Source: Aminobacter aganoensis | GTDB taxonomy: Bacteria; Pseudomonadota; Alphaproteobacteria; Rhizobiales; Rhizobiaceae | DNA: 64,000 bases | Assembly: GCF_014206975.1 (NCBI RefSeq) | Contig: NZ_JACHOU010000002.1 | Location: 496,001-560,000, forward strand | Direction: 5' to 3' | The notes under the pieces: model-generated | Databases searched by the model: none | What the model was told of the DNA's origin: nothing | The model's input: the letters and a program-made list of their open reading frames with translations, nothing else | Program-made: the position numbers and the translations under genes | Shown: piece after piece, positions 31,077 to 40,873 of the stretch | Position numbering within the stretch: the stretch's first letter is position 1 | How the letters are laid out: each line of letters starts with the position of its first letter

Positions 31077-31475
31077 ATGACAGAGATTGCCGTCAACATC
31101 CGCTACATGGTCGACGACGTCGACGCTGCCGTGGCATGGTACACCAAGCATCTGAACTTCTCGCCCCTCTCCAACTTTGCTCCAGCCTTCGCCGACGTCA
31201 GGCGGGGCCCGCTGCGACTACTGCTCAGCGGCCCGACCAGCTCGGCAGGAAGGCCCATGCCCGATGGCGAGCAACCGGTCTCTGGCGGCTGGAATCGCAT
31301 CCAGCTGGTTTTCGACGACCTGCCCGGCGAGGTCGAGCGGCTGCGGGCAGCAGGCATCACCTTCCGCAATGACATTGTCTCCGGCCCCGGTGGGCTGCAG
31401 ATCCTGCTCGTGGACCCCTCGGGCAACCTGGTCGAGCTGTTCCAGCCGGCGCAACGCGGACCAGCAGCGAAGTAG
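31077..31475 (+). CDS. VOC-family (glyoxalase/bleomycin-resistance fold) protein
   Basis: This 132-aa one-domain protein starts NIRYMVDDVDAAVAWYTKHL and ends LLVDPSGNLVELFQPA, both typical of the glyoxalase/bleomycin-resistance superfamily. The C-terminal Glu in LVELF is the usual metal ligand. An AAGGAGG site is placed just before the ATG at 31077. It is the second VOC gene in 1 kb but is only distantly like the first. The substrate is unknown. A bidirectional terminator follows. Confidence 0.85.
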   Translation: MTEIAVNIRYMVDDVDAAVAWYTKHLNFSPLSNFAPAFADVRRGPLRLLLSGPTSSAGRPMPDGEQPVSGGWNRIQLVFDDLPGEVERLRAAGITFRNDIVSGPGGLQILLVDPSGNLVELFQPAQRGPAAK

Positions 31476-31523
31476 CTCTGACAGCACCTCGAGCACGGCG
31501 CGCGCCAATCCGGGCACCAAACG

Positions 31524-31555
31524 AAAAAGGCCCCGGATCGCTCCAGGGCCTTTTT
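31524..31555. terminator. Bidirectional intrinsic terminator
   Basis: AAAAAGGCCC (31524-31533) and GGGCCTTTTT (31546-31555) pair over 10 bp. Six T follow on plus, and the A run gives T on minus. It sits between the convergent VOC gene and the RND pump gene and should end both. Confidence 0.9.
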
Positions 31556-31570
31556 TCATCTTCATCGGTC

Positions 31571-34500
31571 TCAGTGATGGGCCGGTTCGGCCATCTGCTT
31601 GGCATCGGGCAGCTCGGCGTGTGCTGCCAGGTCCTTGCGCGAGATGAAGGTGTAGAACATCGGCACCACGAACAGCGTGAACACGGTACCGACGAGCACG
31701 CCCGAGAAGATCACCAGGCCCATCGAATAGCGCGCTGCAGCGCCCGCACCCGAGGCAACGATCAGCGGCACGACGCCCAGCGCCATCGCAGCGGTGGTCA
31801 TCAGGATCGGCCGCAGGCGAACCTTGGCCGAGGCGATGATGGCTTCGCTGCGCGACAGGCCGTGCTCCTCACGTTGCTGGTTGGCGAATTCGACCAGCAG
31901 GATGCCGTGCTTGGTGATCAGGCCTATCAGCGTGATCAGGCCGACCTGGGTGTAGATGTTCAGCGTACCCAAGCCGAGATTGAGCGGCACGATGGCGCCG
32001 AAGATCGACAGCGGCACCGACATCATGATGATGAACGGATCGCGGAAGCTTTCGAACTGTGCCGCCAGCACCAGATAGATCACGACGATGGCAAGCGCAA
32101 AAGCGATCAGGATGGTGCTGCCCTGCTCGCTTTCCAGGCGCGACTGGCCGGAATAGTCGACGAAGAAACCGCCCGGCAGCAACGGCCGTGCGATGTCCTC
32201 GATCGTCTTCAGGCCGTCGCCGGTGGTCACGCCGGGCACCGGCAGTGCCGAGATCGTCGCCGAGTTGAGCTGGTTGAACTGCTCGATCGAGGCCGGCGAC
32301 GAGTTGGTCTTGATCGTCACGACCGCCGACAGCGGCACCATCTGGCCGTTGACGCTGCGGACGAAGAACTCGCCGAGCTTCTCCGGGTTGTTCCGGTATT
32401 CCTCCGGCACCTGCATGATGATGTCGTAGCTGTTGGAATCGCGGTCGAACTCGGCGATCGCGCCGCCGCCGACAAGCAGACTCAGCGTCGAGCCGACATC
32501 GCTGACGGACAGGTTGAGCGCTGCCGCACGGTCGCGGTCGATGGTCACGGTGACCTGCGGCGCGTCGAAGGACAGCGAGTTCTGCACGACGATGAAGCGT
32601 CCCGAAGCCTGCGCCTTTTCCTTGATCTGCTCGGCCACCTCATAGACCTGGCTCGGATCGCCGGTCGACTGGATGACCATCGAGATCGGCAGGCCGCCAC
32701 CGGCGCCCGGCAGCGACGGCGGGGCGAAGACCAGCGCCTGCACGCCGCTCACCTTGGCCAGCCGGCCCTGGATATCGGCTTGCAGTTCGGCCTGCGAACG
32801 GTCGCGATCGGCCCAGTCCTTGAATGCCCAGACCGAGAAGCCCGAATTGGTCTCGCCACCCATGCCGACGATGGAGAAGTTGGCCTTGAGCTCCGGCAGG
32901 TCCTTGGTCAGGTCGCGGATCTGGTCGGCGTAGAGGCTGGTGTACTCGGTCGTCGCGTAGCGAGGTGCAGTGATCAGCGAAAACAGCGCGCCCGAATCTT
33001 CCTCGGGCGCCAGTTCGCTCGACGTCTTGAAGAACATGAAGCCCGTCACCGAAACCAGCGCAATGACGATCAAAAGCGTCACGGGCCGGTATTTGAGCGA
33101 GCCGGAGACCAGCCGCTCATAGCGGTTGGCGACGCGCTCGAAGGTACGGTCGACGAACTGCGCGAAGCGGCTGTGGTTGCCGGCCTTCAGCAGGCGCGCC
33201 GACATCATCGGGGTGATGGTCACCGCGACGAAGCCGGAAATGACGACGGCGCCTGCCAGCGTCAGCGCGAATTCACGGAACAGCGAACCGGTGAGGCCGC
33301 CGGTGAAGGCGAGCGGGGCGAAGACGGCGGCGAGCGTGATGGTCATGGCGACCACCGGCGCGAAGATCTCGCGCATGCCCTTGAACGCCGCCTGCATCGG
33401 CGTCATGCCCTCTTCCATGTGACGGTGGATGTTCTCGACCACCACGATGGCGTCGTCGACCACAAGTCCGATCGCCAGCACCATGGCCAGCAGCGACAAG
33501 AGGTTGATCGAATAGCCCATCATCAGAAGGATGAAGCAGACACCGATCAGCGACAGCGGAATGGTCACCACCGGCATCAGCACCGAGCGGAACGAGCCGA
33601 GGAACAGCAGGATGACGACGACGACGATGGCGACGGCTTCGGCGATGGTCTTGAACACCTCCTCGATCGAAGCACTGATGGTCTCGGTCGAGTCATAGAC
33701 CATGGTGATGGTCATGCCCTCGGGCAGGCTGGCGCTGATGGCCGGCAGTTCGTCGATGACGGCTGCCGCCGTATTCAGCGGATTGGCCGAAGGTGTCGGG
33801 AAGATGCCGATGAAGGTGCCCGGCTCGCCGTTGAAGTTGACGACGGTGTCGGTGCTTTCGGCGGCGAGTTCGACACGCGCGACATCGCGCAGCCGGACGA
33901 CGTTGCCGTTCGCGGACTTGAGCGGCAGTTCGCCGAACGATTCCGGCGTCTGCAACGTCGACTTCATGGTGATCGAGTAGGCGACGTATTCGTTCTTGGT
34001 CTTGCCCGGCGCCGACAGGAAGTTGGAGGCGTTGATGGCCTGCAGCACTTCGGCGGCGGTGAGGCCGCGTGCAGCGAGCTTCACCGGGTCGACCCAGACG
34101 CGCATCGAATAGTTGGCCGCGCCCAGGACCTGGACCTCGGCAACGCCCTCGATGGTCGACATGCGCGGACGGATGACGCGTTCGATGTATTCGGTCAGCT
34201 CTTCCGAGCTCATGTTCGGGTTCTGCATCGCCAGGTACATGATGGCGAACTGCATGCCCGTACCCTTGACGATGGTCGGGTCCTTGGCGTCGCTCGGCAG
34301 TTGCCCACGCACCTGCTGGACCTTGGACATGACCTCGGTCAGCGCCGTGTCCGGATTGGAGCCGAGCTCCATCTGGACCGTCACGATGCTGGTCGACGGA
34401 CGACTCTGCGATGTCACGTAGTCGATGTTTTCGGTCGTCGCCACCGCGGCCGAGATCGGCGCGGTGATGAAGCCCTGGATCAGGTCGGCACTGGCGCCTG

Positions 34501-34654
34501 GATAGACGGTGGTGATGGTGATCACCGTCTCCTCGACTTCCGGATACTGCCGGACCGAAAGGTTGAACAGCCCCTGGAAACCCAGGAGCAGTATCATGAA
34601 GGCGACCACCGTCGACAGGACGGGGCGGCGAATGAAGATGTCGGAAAAACTCAT
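31571..34654 (-). CDS. RND efflux pump inner-membrane transporter (HAE1/AcrB type)
   Basis: This proton-driven transporter exports hydrophobic or amphiphilic compounds from the inner membrane or periplasm. It is 1027 aa with the standard twelve-helix layout: one N-terminal helix (LSTVVAFMILLLGFQGLF), a large periplasmic loop, helices 2-6, a second loop and the last helices. The proton-relay Asp pair is in IGLVVDDAIVVVENIHRHM. Its ATG overlaps the adaptor stop by ATGA. No outer-membrane factor gene is in the operon, so it must share a TolC/OprM-like channel coded elsewhere. Substrate is unknown. Confidence 0.95.
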   Translation of the reverse strand: MSFSDIFIRRPVLSTVVAFMILLLGFQGLFNLSVRQYPEVEETVITITTVYPGASADLIQGFITAPISAAVATTENIDYVTSQSRPSTSIVTVQMELGSNPDTALTEVMSKVQQVRGQLPSDAKDPTIVKGTGMQFAIMYLAMQNPNMSSEELTEYIERVIRPRMSTIEGVAEVQVLGAANYSMRVWVDPVKLAARGLTAAEVLQAINASNFLSAPGKTKNEYVAYSITMKSTLQTPESFGELPLKSANGNVVRLRDVARVELAAESTDTVVNFNGEPGTFIGIFPTPSANPLNTAAAVIDELPAISASLPEGMTITMVYDSTETISASIEEVFKTIAEAVAIVVVVILLFLGSFRSVLMPVVTIPLSLIGVCFILLMMGYSINLLSLLAMVLAIGLVVDDAIVVVENIHRHMEEGMTPMQAAFKGMREIFAPVVAMTITLAAVFAPLAFTGGLTGSLFREFALTLAGAVVISGFVAVTITPMMSARLLKAGNHSRFAQFVDRTFERVANRYERLVSGSLKYRPVTLLIVIALVSVTGFMFFKTSSELAPEEDSGALFSLITAPRYATTEYTSLYADQIRDLTKDLPELKANFSIVGMGGETNSGFSVWAFKDWADRDRSQAELQADIQGRLAKVSGVQALVFAPPSLPGAGGGLPISMVIQSTGDPSQVYEVAEQIKEKAQASGRFIVVQNSLSFDAPQVTVTIDRDRAAALNLSVSDVGSTLSLLVGGGAIAEFDRDSNSYDIIMQVPEEYRNNPEKLGEFFVRSVNGQMVPLSAVVTIKTNSSPASIEQFNQLNSATISALPVPGVTTGDGLKTIEDIARPLLPGGFFVDYSGQSRLESEQGSTILIAFALAIVVIYLVLAAQFESFRDPFIIMMSVPLSIFGAIVPLNLGLGTLNIYTQVGLITLIGLITKHGILLVEFANQQREEHGLSRSEAIIASAKVRLRPILMTTAAMALGVVPLIVASGAGAAARYSMGLVIFSGVLVGTVFTLFVVPMFYTFISRKDLAAHAELPDAKQMAEPAHH

Positions 34655-35835
34655 TTCGGGGCTGCCTTCGCGTTGGCCGAAGCCGTGGGCGAAACGGTGT
34701 TGTCGACCTTTACCGGCGTGCCGTTGGTCAGCCTGTTCTGCCCGGCAATGACGAGTTCGTCGCCCAGCGCCACGCCTTCGGTGATCTCGACGCGGCCTTC
34801 GGAGCGCCGGCCGACCTTGACGAACACCTGCTTGACGACAAGCGCCGGCTCAGCCGCTGCCGGCTGCGCCGGGGCGGCAGAAGCGGCGGCGGGAGCCGCT
34901 GCACCAGCGGCGGCCGGTTTGGCCTCGGCCGGACGCACGACATAGACATAGTCGCCATAGAGGCTGGTGGTCAGCGCCGTCTGCGGCACGGCCAGCACGC
35001 CGTCTTCCTCGGGAAGCTCGACGCGGACGCGCACGAACTGGCCGGGGCTCAGATTGCCTTCCGGATTGGTGATTTCGGCGCGGACCGAGACAAGGCGGCT
35101 CTGCGGATCGACCTTGGGGTCGATGCCGACCACCGAGCCCTTGAAGGGCATGTCGTCGGCGGCAACGCCGAAGCCGACCGGCTGGCCGATCTTCAGCAAG
35201 CCGAGCTGCTGCTCGGGCACGGAAAAGTCGGCCCGCATCGTCTCGAGATCCTGAAGCGTGGCGACGATCGTGCCGGGCGCCAGATACTGGCCGTCATCGA
35301 CCTTCGGAATGCCGATGGTGCCGGAGAACGGCGCGCGCAGCTGCTTCTGGTCGACCACGGCCTGCAGCTTCTGCACCTGCGACGCCGATGTCGTGGCCGC
35401 TGCCCGTGCGGCATCAAGCGCGACTTCGGAGCCGACGCCACGACGCTGCAGCTCGATGGCGCGGTCGAGCGACTGCTGGTCGAGCGCGGCCTGGGCCTTG
35501 GATGCCGCCAGGTCCGCCTGCTGCACGGTGTCGTCGAGCTGGATCAGCACGTCGCCCTGGTTGACGTGCTGATTGGCCGCGAACTTGATATCCTTGATGA
35601 TACCGGCCTGCTCGACGGTCAGGTCGACGCCCTGGGAGGCGTTGACAGTGCCGATAGTTTCGATGCCGGGGGTCCAGGGAGCGGGCTCGACCTTGGCGGT
35701 TGCCACGGTTACGGAGGCGACCGGCATGTTGGCGAAGAATTGCTGGATCGCGTTGTCGCGGAAAACGTTGAATCCGACGATGCCGCCAACGACAAGAACG
35801 AGCAATACGAGAGCGATGATGAGACGCTTTATCAA
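34651..35835 (-). CDS. RND efflux periplasmic adaptor (membrane fusion protein)
   Basis: It bridges the RND pump and an outer-membrane channel. The first helix (LIIALVLLVLVVGGIVGF) anchors it in the inner membrane. Barrel-sandwich halves (DLTVEQAGIIKDI and LRAPFSGTIGIPKV) flank a short coiled coil of about 40 residues rich in Gln and Ala. An Ala/Pro-rich insert (AAGAAAPAAASAAPAQPAAA) lies near residue 310. I chose the TTG at 35835, since family members start with MIKRLIIAL; the open frame to 35913 crosses the operator-proximal region. The protein would be 394 aa. Confidence 0.9.
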   Translation of the reverse strand: MIKRLIIALVLLVLVVGGIVGFNVFRDNAIQQFFANMPVASVTVATAKVEPAPWTPGIETIGTVNASQGVDLTVEQAGIIKDIKFAANQHVNQGDVLIQLDDTVQQADLAASKAQAALDQQSLDRAIELQRRGVGSEVALDAARAAATTSASQVQKLQAVVDQKQLRAPFSGTIGIPKVDDGQYLAPGTIVATLQDLETMRADFSVPEQQLGLLKIGQPVGFGVAADDMPFKGSVVGIDPKVDPQSRLVSVRAEITNPEGNLSPGQFVRVRVELPEEDGVLAVPQTALTTSLYGDYVYVVRPAEAKPAAAGAAAPAAASAAPAQPAAAEPALVVKQVFVKVGRRSEGRVEITEGVALGDELVIAGQNRLTNGTPVKVDNTVSPTASANAKAAPK

Positions 35836-35930
35836 AGGAGATCCCCAATCCGTAAGGAATCGGCATCCGGGCGGGCCGCGATGCACATTGAACGTGTTTA
35901 TAGAAAAACCCAAGTGCGGAGCGCTTACTG

Positions 35931-35946
35931 TACCGTCTGGACGGTA
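35931..35946. promoter_or_regulatory. 16-bp palindrome, probable TetR operator
   Basis: TACCGTC-TG-GACGGTA is a perfect dyad in the gap between the divergent adaptor and TetR genes, 43 bases before the TetR ATG and 96 before the adaptor start. Position and shape fit a TetR dimer site. ATTGTCAAT follows right after and may contain part of a promoter. Confidence 0.7.
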
Positions 35947-35988
35947 TTGTCAATCCAAGATAATGTGAAGTTTCACGGAGACTCCACC

Positions 35989-36528
35989 ATGTCGGGCCAC
36001 AGACCCAGTTCACGCGAGAAGATCCTCGCTGCCGCCGCCGAACTCGCGGACATCGTCGGCCCGGGCAACCTGTCGCTCGATGCGGTGGCCCAGCGCGCCG
36101 GGGTGTCCAAGGGCGGGCTGCTCTACAATTTCCCTTCCAAGGCCAAGCTGATGCAGGCCCTGGTCCAGGACTATCTCAAGACCTTCGAGGAAGCGCTCAG
36201 CGCCAGGTCGTCCGATGGCGAAGCCAACAGCAGCCTGGCTGCCTATGTCGAGCTGTCCGCCCAGGAATGCACTCAAAAGCAGCCTTCTGCGGCCGGTGTC
36301 CTTGCCGCACTTGCCGAAGACCCCGATTTCCTCAATCCGGTCCGCGACTTCAAACGCCATCTGCTCGACCGCCTCAAGGCCGAAAATCCCGATACGGCCA
36401 AGCTGCTCGTGGCCTTCCTCGTCATCGAAGGGCTGCGCAGCATGAAGCTCTTCGACATGGACATACTCCATGAGGATGAACGCAACATGGCGATCGCCTA
36501 TCTGCTCGAGCAAGCGGCAGTAAAGTAG
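35989..36528 (+). CDS. TetR-family repressor of the efflux pump
   Basis: This 179-aa regulator has an N-terminal TetR helix-turn-helix near residues 10-55 (REKILAAAAELADIVG and DAVAQRAGVSKGGLLYNF, with the Tyr-Asn-Phe typical of the recognition helix). A helical ligand domain of the TetR_C_37-like type follows. The ATG at 35989 follows a GGAG at nine bases. It is divergent from the adaptor-RND operon with a palindrome between, so it most likely represses the pump and itself. Confidence 0.88.
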   Translation: MSGHRPSSREKILAAAAELADIVGPGNLSLDAVAQRAGVSKGGLLYNFPSKAKLMQALVQDYLKTFEEALSARSSDGEANSSLAAYVELSAQECTQKQPSAAGVLAALAEDPDFLNPVRDFKRHLLDRLKAENPDTAKLLVAFLVIEGLRSMKLFDMDILHEDERNMAIAYLLEQAAVK

Positions 36529-36610
36529 GCGGACTGCGCCGGGGCGATCTCCGAGCGCCGGGAAAACTTCATTGCCTACGTAGATCAGGCCGGCCGCCAA
36601 CCGGTGCCGA

Positions 36611-39600
36611 TCAGCTCGCCTCGCGCAGGGCCTCGGCGGCCTGGAGGTCGACCGAGACGAGCTGGCTGACACCCTGCTCGGCCATGGTGACGCCGAACAG
36701 GCGGTTCATGCGCGCCATGGTGATCGGATTGTGGGTGATGACGACGAAACGCGTTTCGGTCGATGCCGCCATCTCGTCCATCAGGTTGCAGAAGCGCTCG
36801 ACATTGTGGTCGTCGAGCGGTGCGTCGACCTCGTCGAGCACGCAGATCGGCGCCGGATTGGTCAGGAACACCGCGAAGATCAGCGCCATGGCCGTCAACG
36901 CCTGCTCGCCGCCGGACAACAGTGTCATGGTCTGCGGCTTCTTGCCGGGCGGACGGGCCAGGATTTCGAGGCCGGCTTCGAGCGGGTCTTCCGACTCGAT
37001 GAGCTGAAGCTCCGCCGTGCCGCCGCCGAACAGGTGGGTGAACAGGCGCTTGAAGTGGCCGTTGACGAGGTCGAAGGCGGCCAGCAGGCGCTCGCGTCCT
37101 TCCCGGTTCAGGCCCTGGATGCCCTGGCGCAGCTTGCGGATCGCCTCGATGATGTCCTCGCGCTCGGAGACGATCGCCTCCAGCCGCTCGGACAGTTCCT
37201 TCTGCTCTTCCTCGGCCCGCAGATTGACAGCACCAAGCCGCTCGCGCTCGATCTTGAGCCGCTCCAGCGTGCGTTCGACCTCGACCGGGTCCGGCATCGG
37301 GCTGTCGGCTTCGAGACCGGTGTGGCGAAGGACAAGATGAGGCGGCGTGGCCAGCACCTCCTGGATGCGCGCCTCGACCTCGCGGCGACGTTCGTCGGCG
37401 GCTGTCAGGCGTTCCTCGGCGCGCGCACGGGACTCCCGGGCCTCGGCAAGGCCCTGGATCGCGGCGGTCGCGGCCTTGTCGAGAACTGCCTGTGCGGTCT
37501 CGGCTTCCTGCAGGCGATCCGAGACTTCCTTGCGCAGGACCTCGGCGCGGCTGAGTTCCGACATCAGCGCGCGGCGGCGGGCGTCGAGTTCGTCCGGAGC
37601 TTCGGCCAGCGTTTCGCGTTCGGCAGCGGCTTCCTCGCGTCGCTCGGCGAGCGCTTCGATCTGCTCGGCAGCACTTTCGGCACGCAGCACCCAGCTCTGG
37701 CGCTCGGCGGCGATCGCGGCCAGCCGGCGCGCCCTCGCCTCGGCCTCGCGGCTGAGCCCGTCATGCACGGCGCGCGCATCGGCCACCGCCGAACGTTCAC
37801 GCGCGACCGCGCCTGAAAGCTGTTCGAGGCGCATCTGCAGGTCGGCGAGATCAGGTGCCGAGCCGAGCAGGTCCTCGGCCTCGACATAGGTCTCCTGCGC
37901 CTCCTCATGCGCATCGGCGACACGCGTCCGGGCTTCTTCGAGCGCCGCACGGCGGCTGGTCAATTCGCCCGCAGCCTTTTCGGCCTGGGCCAGTGCATCG
38001 CGGGCGGCGCCCACCTGGTGCTGCGCTTCGCGCCATGCTTGGCGCGCCTGCCGCTCGGCCTCGGTGCTTTCGCGCACGGCGGCCTCGGCGCGTGCCAGCG
38101 CTTCTTCCGACTTGCGCACGGCCAGCGTCGCGGCGACGGCCTCGGCATCGAGTTCGGCCAGCCGATTCTTCTGCGCCAGACGCTGCGCTGCCGCCGTCGG
38201 GGCGTCGGCGCTGGCTGTCAGCCCGTCCCAGCGCCACAGCGCGCCTTCACGGCTGACAAGCCGCTGGCCCGGCGACAACAGCGCCTGGAGCTTCGGGCCG
38301 TCAGCGGCATCGACCACGCCGACCTGTGCGAGGCGCCGTGCCAGCTGGCGCGGGGCGCGGACGACTTCGGCGAGGCTGCGCGCGCCGGCGGGCAGCCTGG
38401 GATCGCCCGGCGCAGGTTCCGCATCGCCCCAGTGGACGGGGGCTGCGCGGTCGAGCGCGGCTTCCAGGTCGTCGCCCAGGGCAGCGCCCAGCGCCGTCTC
38501 GAAGCCACGTTCGACGCCGATCTGTTCGAGAACCGCCGGGAAAAGGTCGCCCGAGGCAGCGTTGATGATCTTGGCCAGCGTGCGCGCTTCGGTCTCGATG
38601 CGCGCCAGTTCGGCCTTGGCCTCCTGCAGCGGCGCGCGCGCGGCAGCTTCGGCCTGCCGCGCCTCGGTGACCGCACGTTCGGCTTCGGTCGCTGCAAACT
38701 CGGCCTCTTCCAGGGCCTCCTGCGCCGCTTCGGCCAGCATCTGCTTTTCCGCGGGATCGGCCAGCGCCGAGATGCGGGCGCCAATCTCGCCGGCCTCGCG
38801 GTCGAGCTCGGCAAGCTGGCGGGCGAAGCGGTCGCGGCGCTCGGCGGCGTCGCGCATGGCACGCTCGGCCTGGGTGCGCCCGGCAGCCGCGTCGGCGCGT
38901 TCGGCGGTCACCCGGCCCAATTCGGCCTCGGTCAGCGCCAGCGTCGCCATCGCCTCCTCGAAGGCAGCGCGCGTCGCCGTCTCGCGGTCGGTGGCGCCTG
39001 CGTTCTCGTCGTTGAGCGACCTTTCCTCGGCGTCGAGACGCGACAGGATTGCGGCGTTGTCGCCGATCATGCGCTGCTCGCGGGCAATGTCGGCGTCGAG
39101 CTGCTGCAGCCGGCGGTCGAGCTCGCTCTGGCGCGAGTTGATGCGCCCGGCTTCTTCCTCGAGCTGGGACCGAGCGATGGAAAGCCGCTGGAAGGTCGCG
39201 GCCGCCGCCGCAGCGGCATCGCGCATCTCCGGCAATTTGTGGGCACCGACGGCCTGGTCCCTCGCCGCGGCCATCTGAGCCGCCGCACGGTCGCCGACGA
39301 GCGACGTCGCGGTCGCCAGCGCCGACTGCGCCTCGCCCTCCTGGGTCTTGGCCAGCGTCCAGCGCAGGTGCAGCAGCGTGGCTTCGGCCTTGCGGATGTC
39401 GGCGGACAGGTTCTTGAAGCGCGAGGCCTGGCGCGCCTGGCGCTTCAGGCTTTCGATCTGGCTTTCGAGCTCGCCGACGACGTCGTCGAGGCGTTCGAGG
39501 TTCTGCTCGGCGGCGCGCAGGCGCAATTCCGCCTCATGGCGGCGGGTGTGCAGGCCGGAGATGCCGGCCGCTTCTTCGAGCAAGGCACGACGCGCCTGGG

Positions 39601-40069
39601 GCTTGGCCTGGATCAGTTCGCCGATGCGCCCCTGCCCCACCATCGACGGCGAGCGTGCGCCCGTCGACTGGTCGGCGAACAGGAGTTGCACGTCCTTGGC
39701 GCGCGCTTCCTTGCCGTTGATGCGGTAGACGGAGCCGGCCTCGCGCTCGATACGGCGCGACACCTGCAACTCGTCGGCGTCATTGAAGGAAGCTGGTGCG
39801 GTGCGGTCGCTGTTGTCGAGGAACAACGTGACTTCGGCCGTGTTGCGCGCCGGCCGGGTGCCCGAACCGGAGAAGATGACGTCGTCCATGCCGGACGCGC
39901 GCATGTTCTTGTATGAGCTTTCGCCCATCACCCAGCGCAACGCTTCGACCAGATTGGATTTGCCGCAGCCATTCGGCCCGACGATGCCGGTGAGGCCGCG
40001 TTCGATGACGAACTCGCCCGGTTCTACGAAGGACTTGAAACCGAGAAGGCGGAGGCGCGAAAACTTCAT
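36611..40069 (-). CDS. smc: Chromosome segregation protein SMC
   Basis: It is an ATP-driven condensin subunit that compacts and separates chromosomes with ScpA and ScpB. The 1152-aa protein has the ABC head split between ends: Walker A GPNGCGKSN at 31-39, and C-terminal signature LLSGGEQALTAMAL with Walker B CVLDEVDAPLD. Long coiled coils rich in Ala, Glu and Arg run from about 170 to 500 and 650 to 1000, with the hinge between (ALGDDLEAALDRAAPVHWG region). It lies downstream of the DsbA-like and DUF721 genes, a usual rhizobial order. Confidence 0.97.
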   Translation of the reverse strand: MKFSRLRLLGFKSFVEPGEFVIERGLTGIVGPNGCGKSNLVEALRWVMGESSYKNMRASGMDDVIFSGSGTRPARNTAEVTLFLDNSDRTAPASFNDADELQVSRRIEREAGSVYRINGKEARAKDVQLLFADQSTGARSPSMVGQGRIGELIQAKPQARRALLEEAAGISGLHTRRHEAELRLRAAEQNLERLDDVVGELESQIESLKRQARQASRFKNLSADIRKAEATLLHLRWTLAKTQEGEAQSALATATSLVGDRAAAQMAAARDQAVGAHKLPEMRDAAAAAAATFQRLSIARSQLEEEAGRINSRQSELDRRLQQLDADIAREQRMIGDNAAILSRLDAEERSLNDENAGATDRETATRAAFEEAMATLALTEAELGRVTAERADAAAGRTQAERAMRDAAERRDRFARQLAELDREAGEIGARISALADPAEKQMLAEAAQEALEEAEFAATEAERAVTEARQAEAAARAPLQEAKAELARIETEARTLAKIINAASGDLFPAVLEQIGVERGFETALGAALGDDLEAALDRAAPVHWGDAEPAPGDPRLPAGARSLAEVVRAPRQLARRLAQVGVVDAADGPKLQALLSPGQRLVSREGALWRWDGLTASADAPTAAAQRLAQKNRLAELDAEAVAATLAVRKSEEALARAEAAVRESTEAERQARQAWREAQHQVGAARDALAQAEKAAGELTSRRAALEEARTRVADAHEEAQETYVEAEDLLGSAPDLADLQMRLEQLSGAVARERSAVADARAVHDGLSREAEARARRLAAIAAERQSWVLRAESAAEQIEALAERREEAAAERETLAEAPDELDARRRALMSELSRAEVLRKEVSDRLQEAETAQAVLDKAATAAIQGLAEARESRARAEERLTAADERRREVEARIQEVLATPPHLVLRHTGLEADSPMPDPVEVERTLERLKIERERLGAVNLRAEEEQKELSERLEAIVSEREDIIEAIRKLRQGIQGLNREGRERLLAAFDLVNGHFKRLFTHLFGGGTAELQLIESEDPLEAGLEILARPPGKKPQTMTLLSGGEQALTAMALIFAVFLTNPAPICVLDEVDAPLDDHNVERFCNLMDEMAASTETRFVVITHNPITMARMNRLFGVTMAEQGVSQLVSVDLQAAEALREAS

Positions 40070-40129
40070 GCGCGCCGTTCCGCACGGAAGGGTACGCCGA
40101 AGCCGCGTGGCTCCGGCGCTACCAAACTG

Positions 40130-40873
40130 TCAGAGCATGCCGTCGATGACCGCCGACATTTCCTCAATGGACAAAGCCCCTTTGTAGACATTCCCGTTGA
40201 TGAAGAAGGTCGGCGTGGAGTCGACCTTGAAATCCTTCTCGCCGCGGGCACGTACCGCCCTGATATCGTCCAGAAGCTTCTGGTCAGTCAAGCAGGCCTC
40301 GAACGACTCCTGTGAAAAGCCGGCGAGCTTGGAAATCTGCAGCAGCGCGTCCTTCGGGTTCTGCGATGCCGCCCAGTTCGACTGCTGCTTGAACAGCACG
40401 TCGACCATCGGGAAGTAGTTATCCTTCGAGCAGCGCGCAAGCATGAAGCCTGCTTCGGCCAGCGGGTCGAAGGGGAACTCGCGGTAGATCAGGCGCACCT
40501 TGCCGGTGTCGATGTAATTGGTCTTGATCGTCGGCAGCGTCTTCTCGTGGAAGCTAGCGCAGTGCGGGCAGGTCATCGAGGCGTATTCGACGATGGTCAC
40601 CGGCGCGTCCGCCTTGCCGAGCACCATGTCGGGCAGGCTGCCGGCTTCGAGCAGCTTGGCCATGTCGACCGTGCCCTGCGCCTCGGGCGCCTTCACCGCC
40701 TGGACAGGCGTTGCAGGAGCGGCCGGGGTGGCGGCCGGCGTTGCCGGTTCGGCAGGCTTGGGCGTTGCCGCGTTGGCCTGCTCGCCAGAGTCGCTGCAAG
40801 CTGAAAGCAGCGCCGCGGCCGAAAGGGCTGCGAGCCCGGTAAGTGCGGTCCTGCGAGAAATCGAACGAAGCAT
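40130..40873 (-). CDS. DsbA-family thioredoxin-fold lipoprotein
   Basis: This 247-aa protein has a twin-arginine-like leader (SRRTALTGLAAL) ending in the lipobox LSAC, so C26 should be lipidated. An Ala/Pro/Thr-rich linker of about 45 residues follows. The DsbA-like domain has the CPHC active site at C102-C105 in MTCPHCASFHEKTL and the cis-Pro in VDSTPTFFINGNVY. It should work as a disulfide oxidoreductase or isomerase on the periplasmic face of the membrane. The start is the ATG at 40873; a GTG at 40882 lacks a ribosome site. Confidence 0.9.
   Translation of the reverse strand: MLRSISRRTALTGLAALSAAALLSACSDSGEQANAATPKPAEPATPAATPAAPATPVQAVKAPEAQGTVDMAKLLEAGSLPDMVLGKADAPVTIVEYASMTCPHCASFHEKTLPTIKTNYIDTGKVRLIYREFPFDPLAEAGFMLARCSKDNYFPMVDVLFKQQSNWAASQNPKDALLQISKLAGFSQESFEACLTDQKLLDDIRAVRARGEKDFKVDSTPTFFINGNVYKGALSIEEMSAVIDGML

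Noticed and set aside
31574-34945. A 1123-codon open frame antisense to the RND pump gene
   Set aside because: In G+C-rich genes the antisense frame rarely meets stop codons. The product is rich in His, Arg, Asp and Gln with no recognisable domain, while the minus-strand frame is a clear RND protein.
37907-39916. A 669-codon open frame antisense to smc
   Set aside because: Same composition effect; the opposite strand has the intact SMC motifs at both ends.
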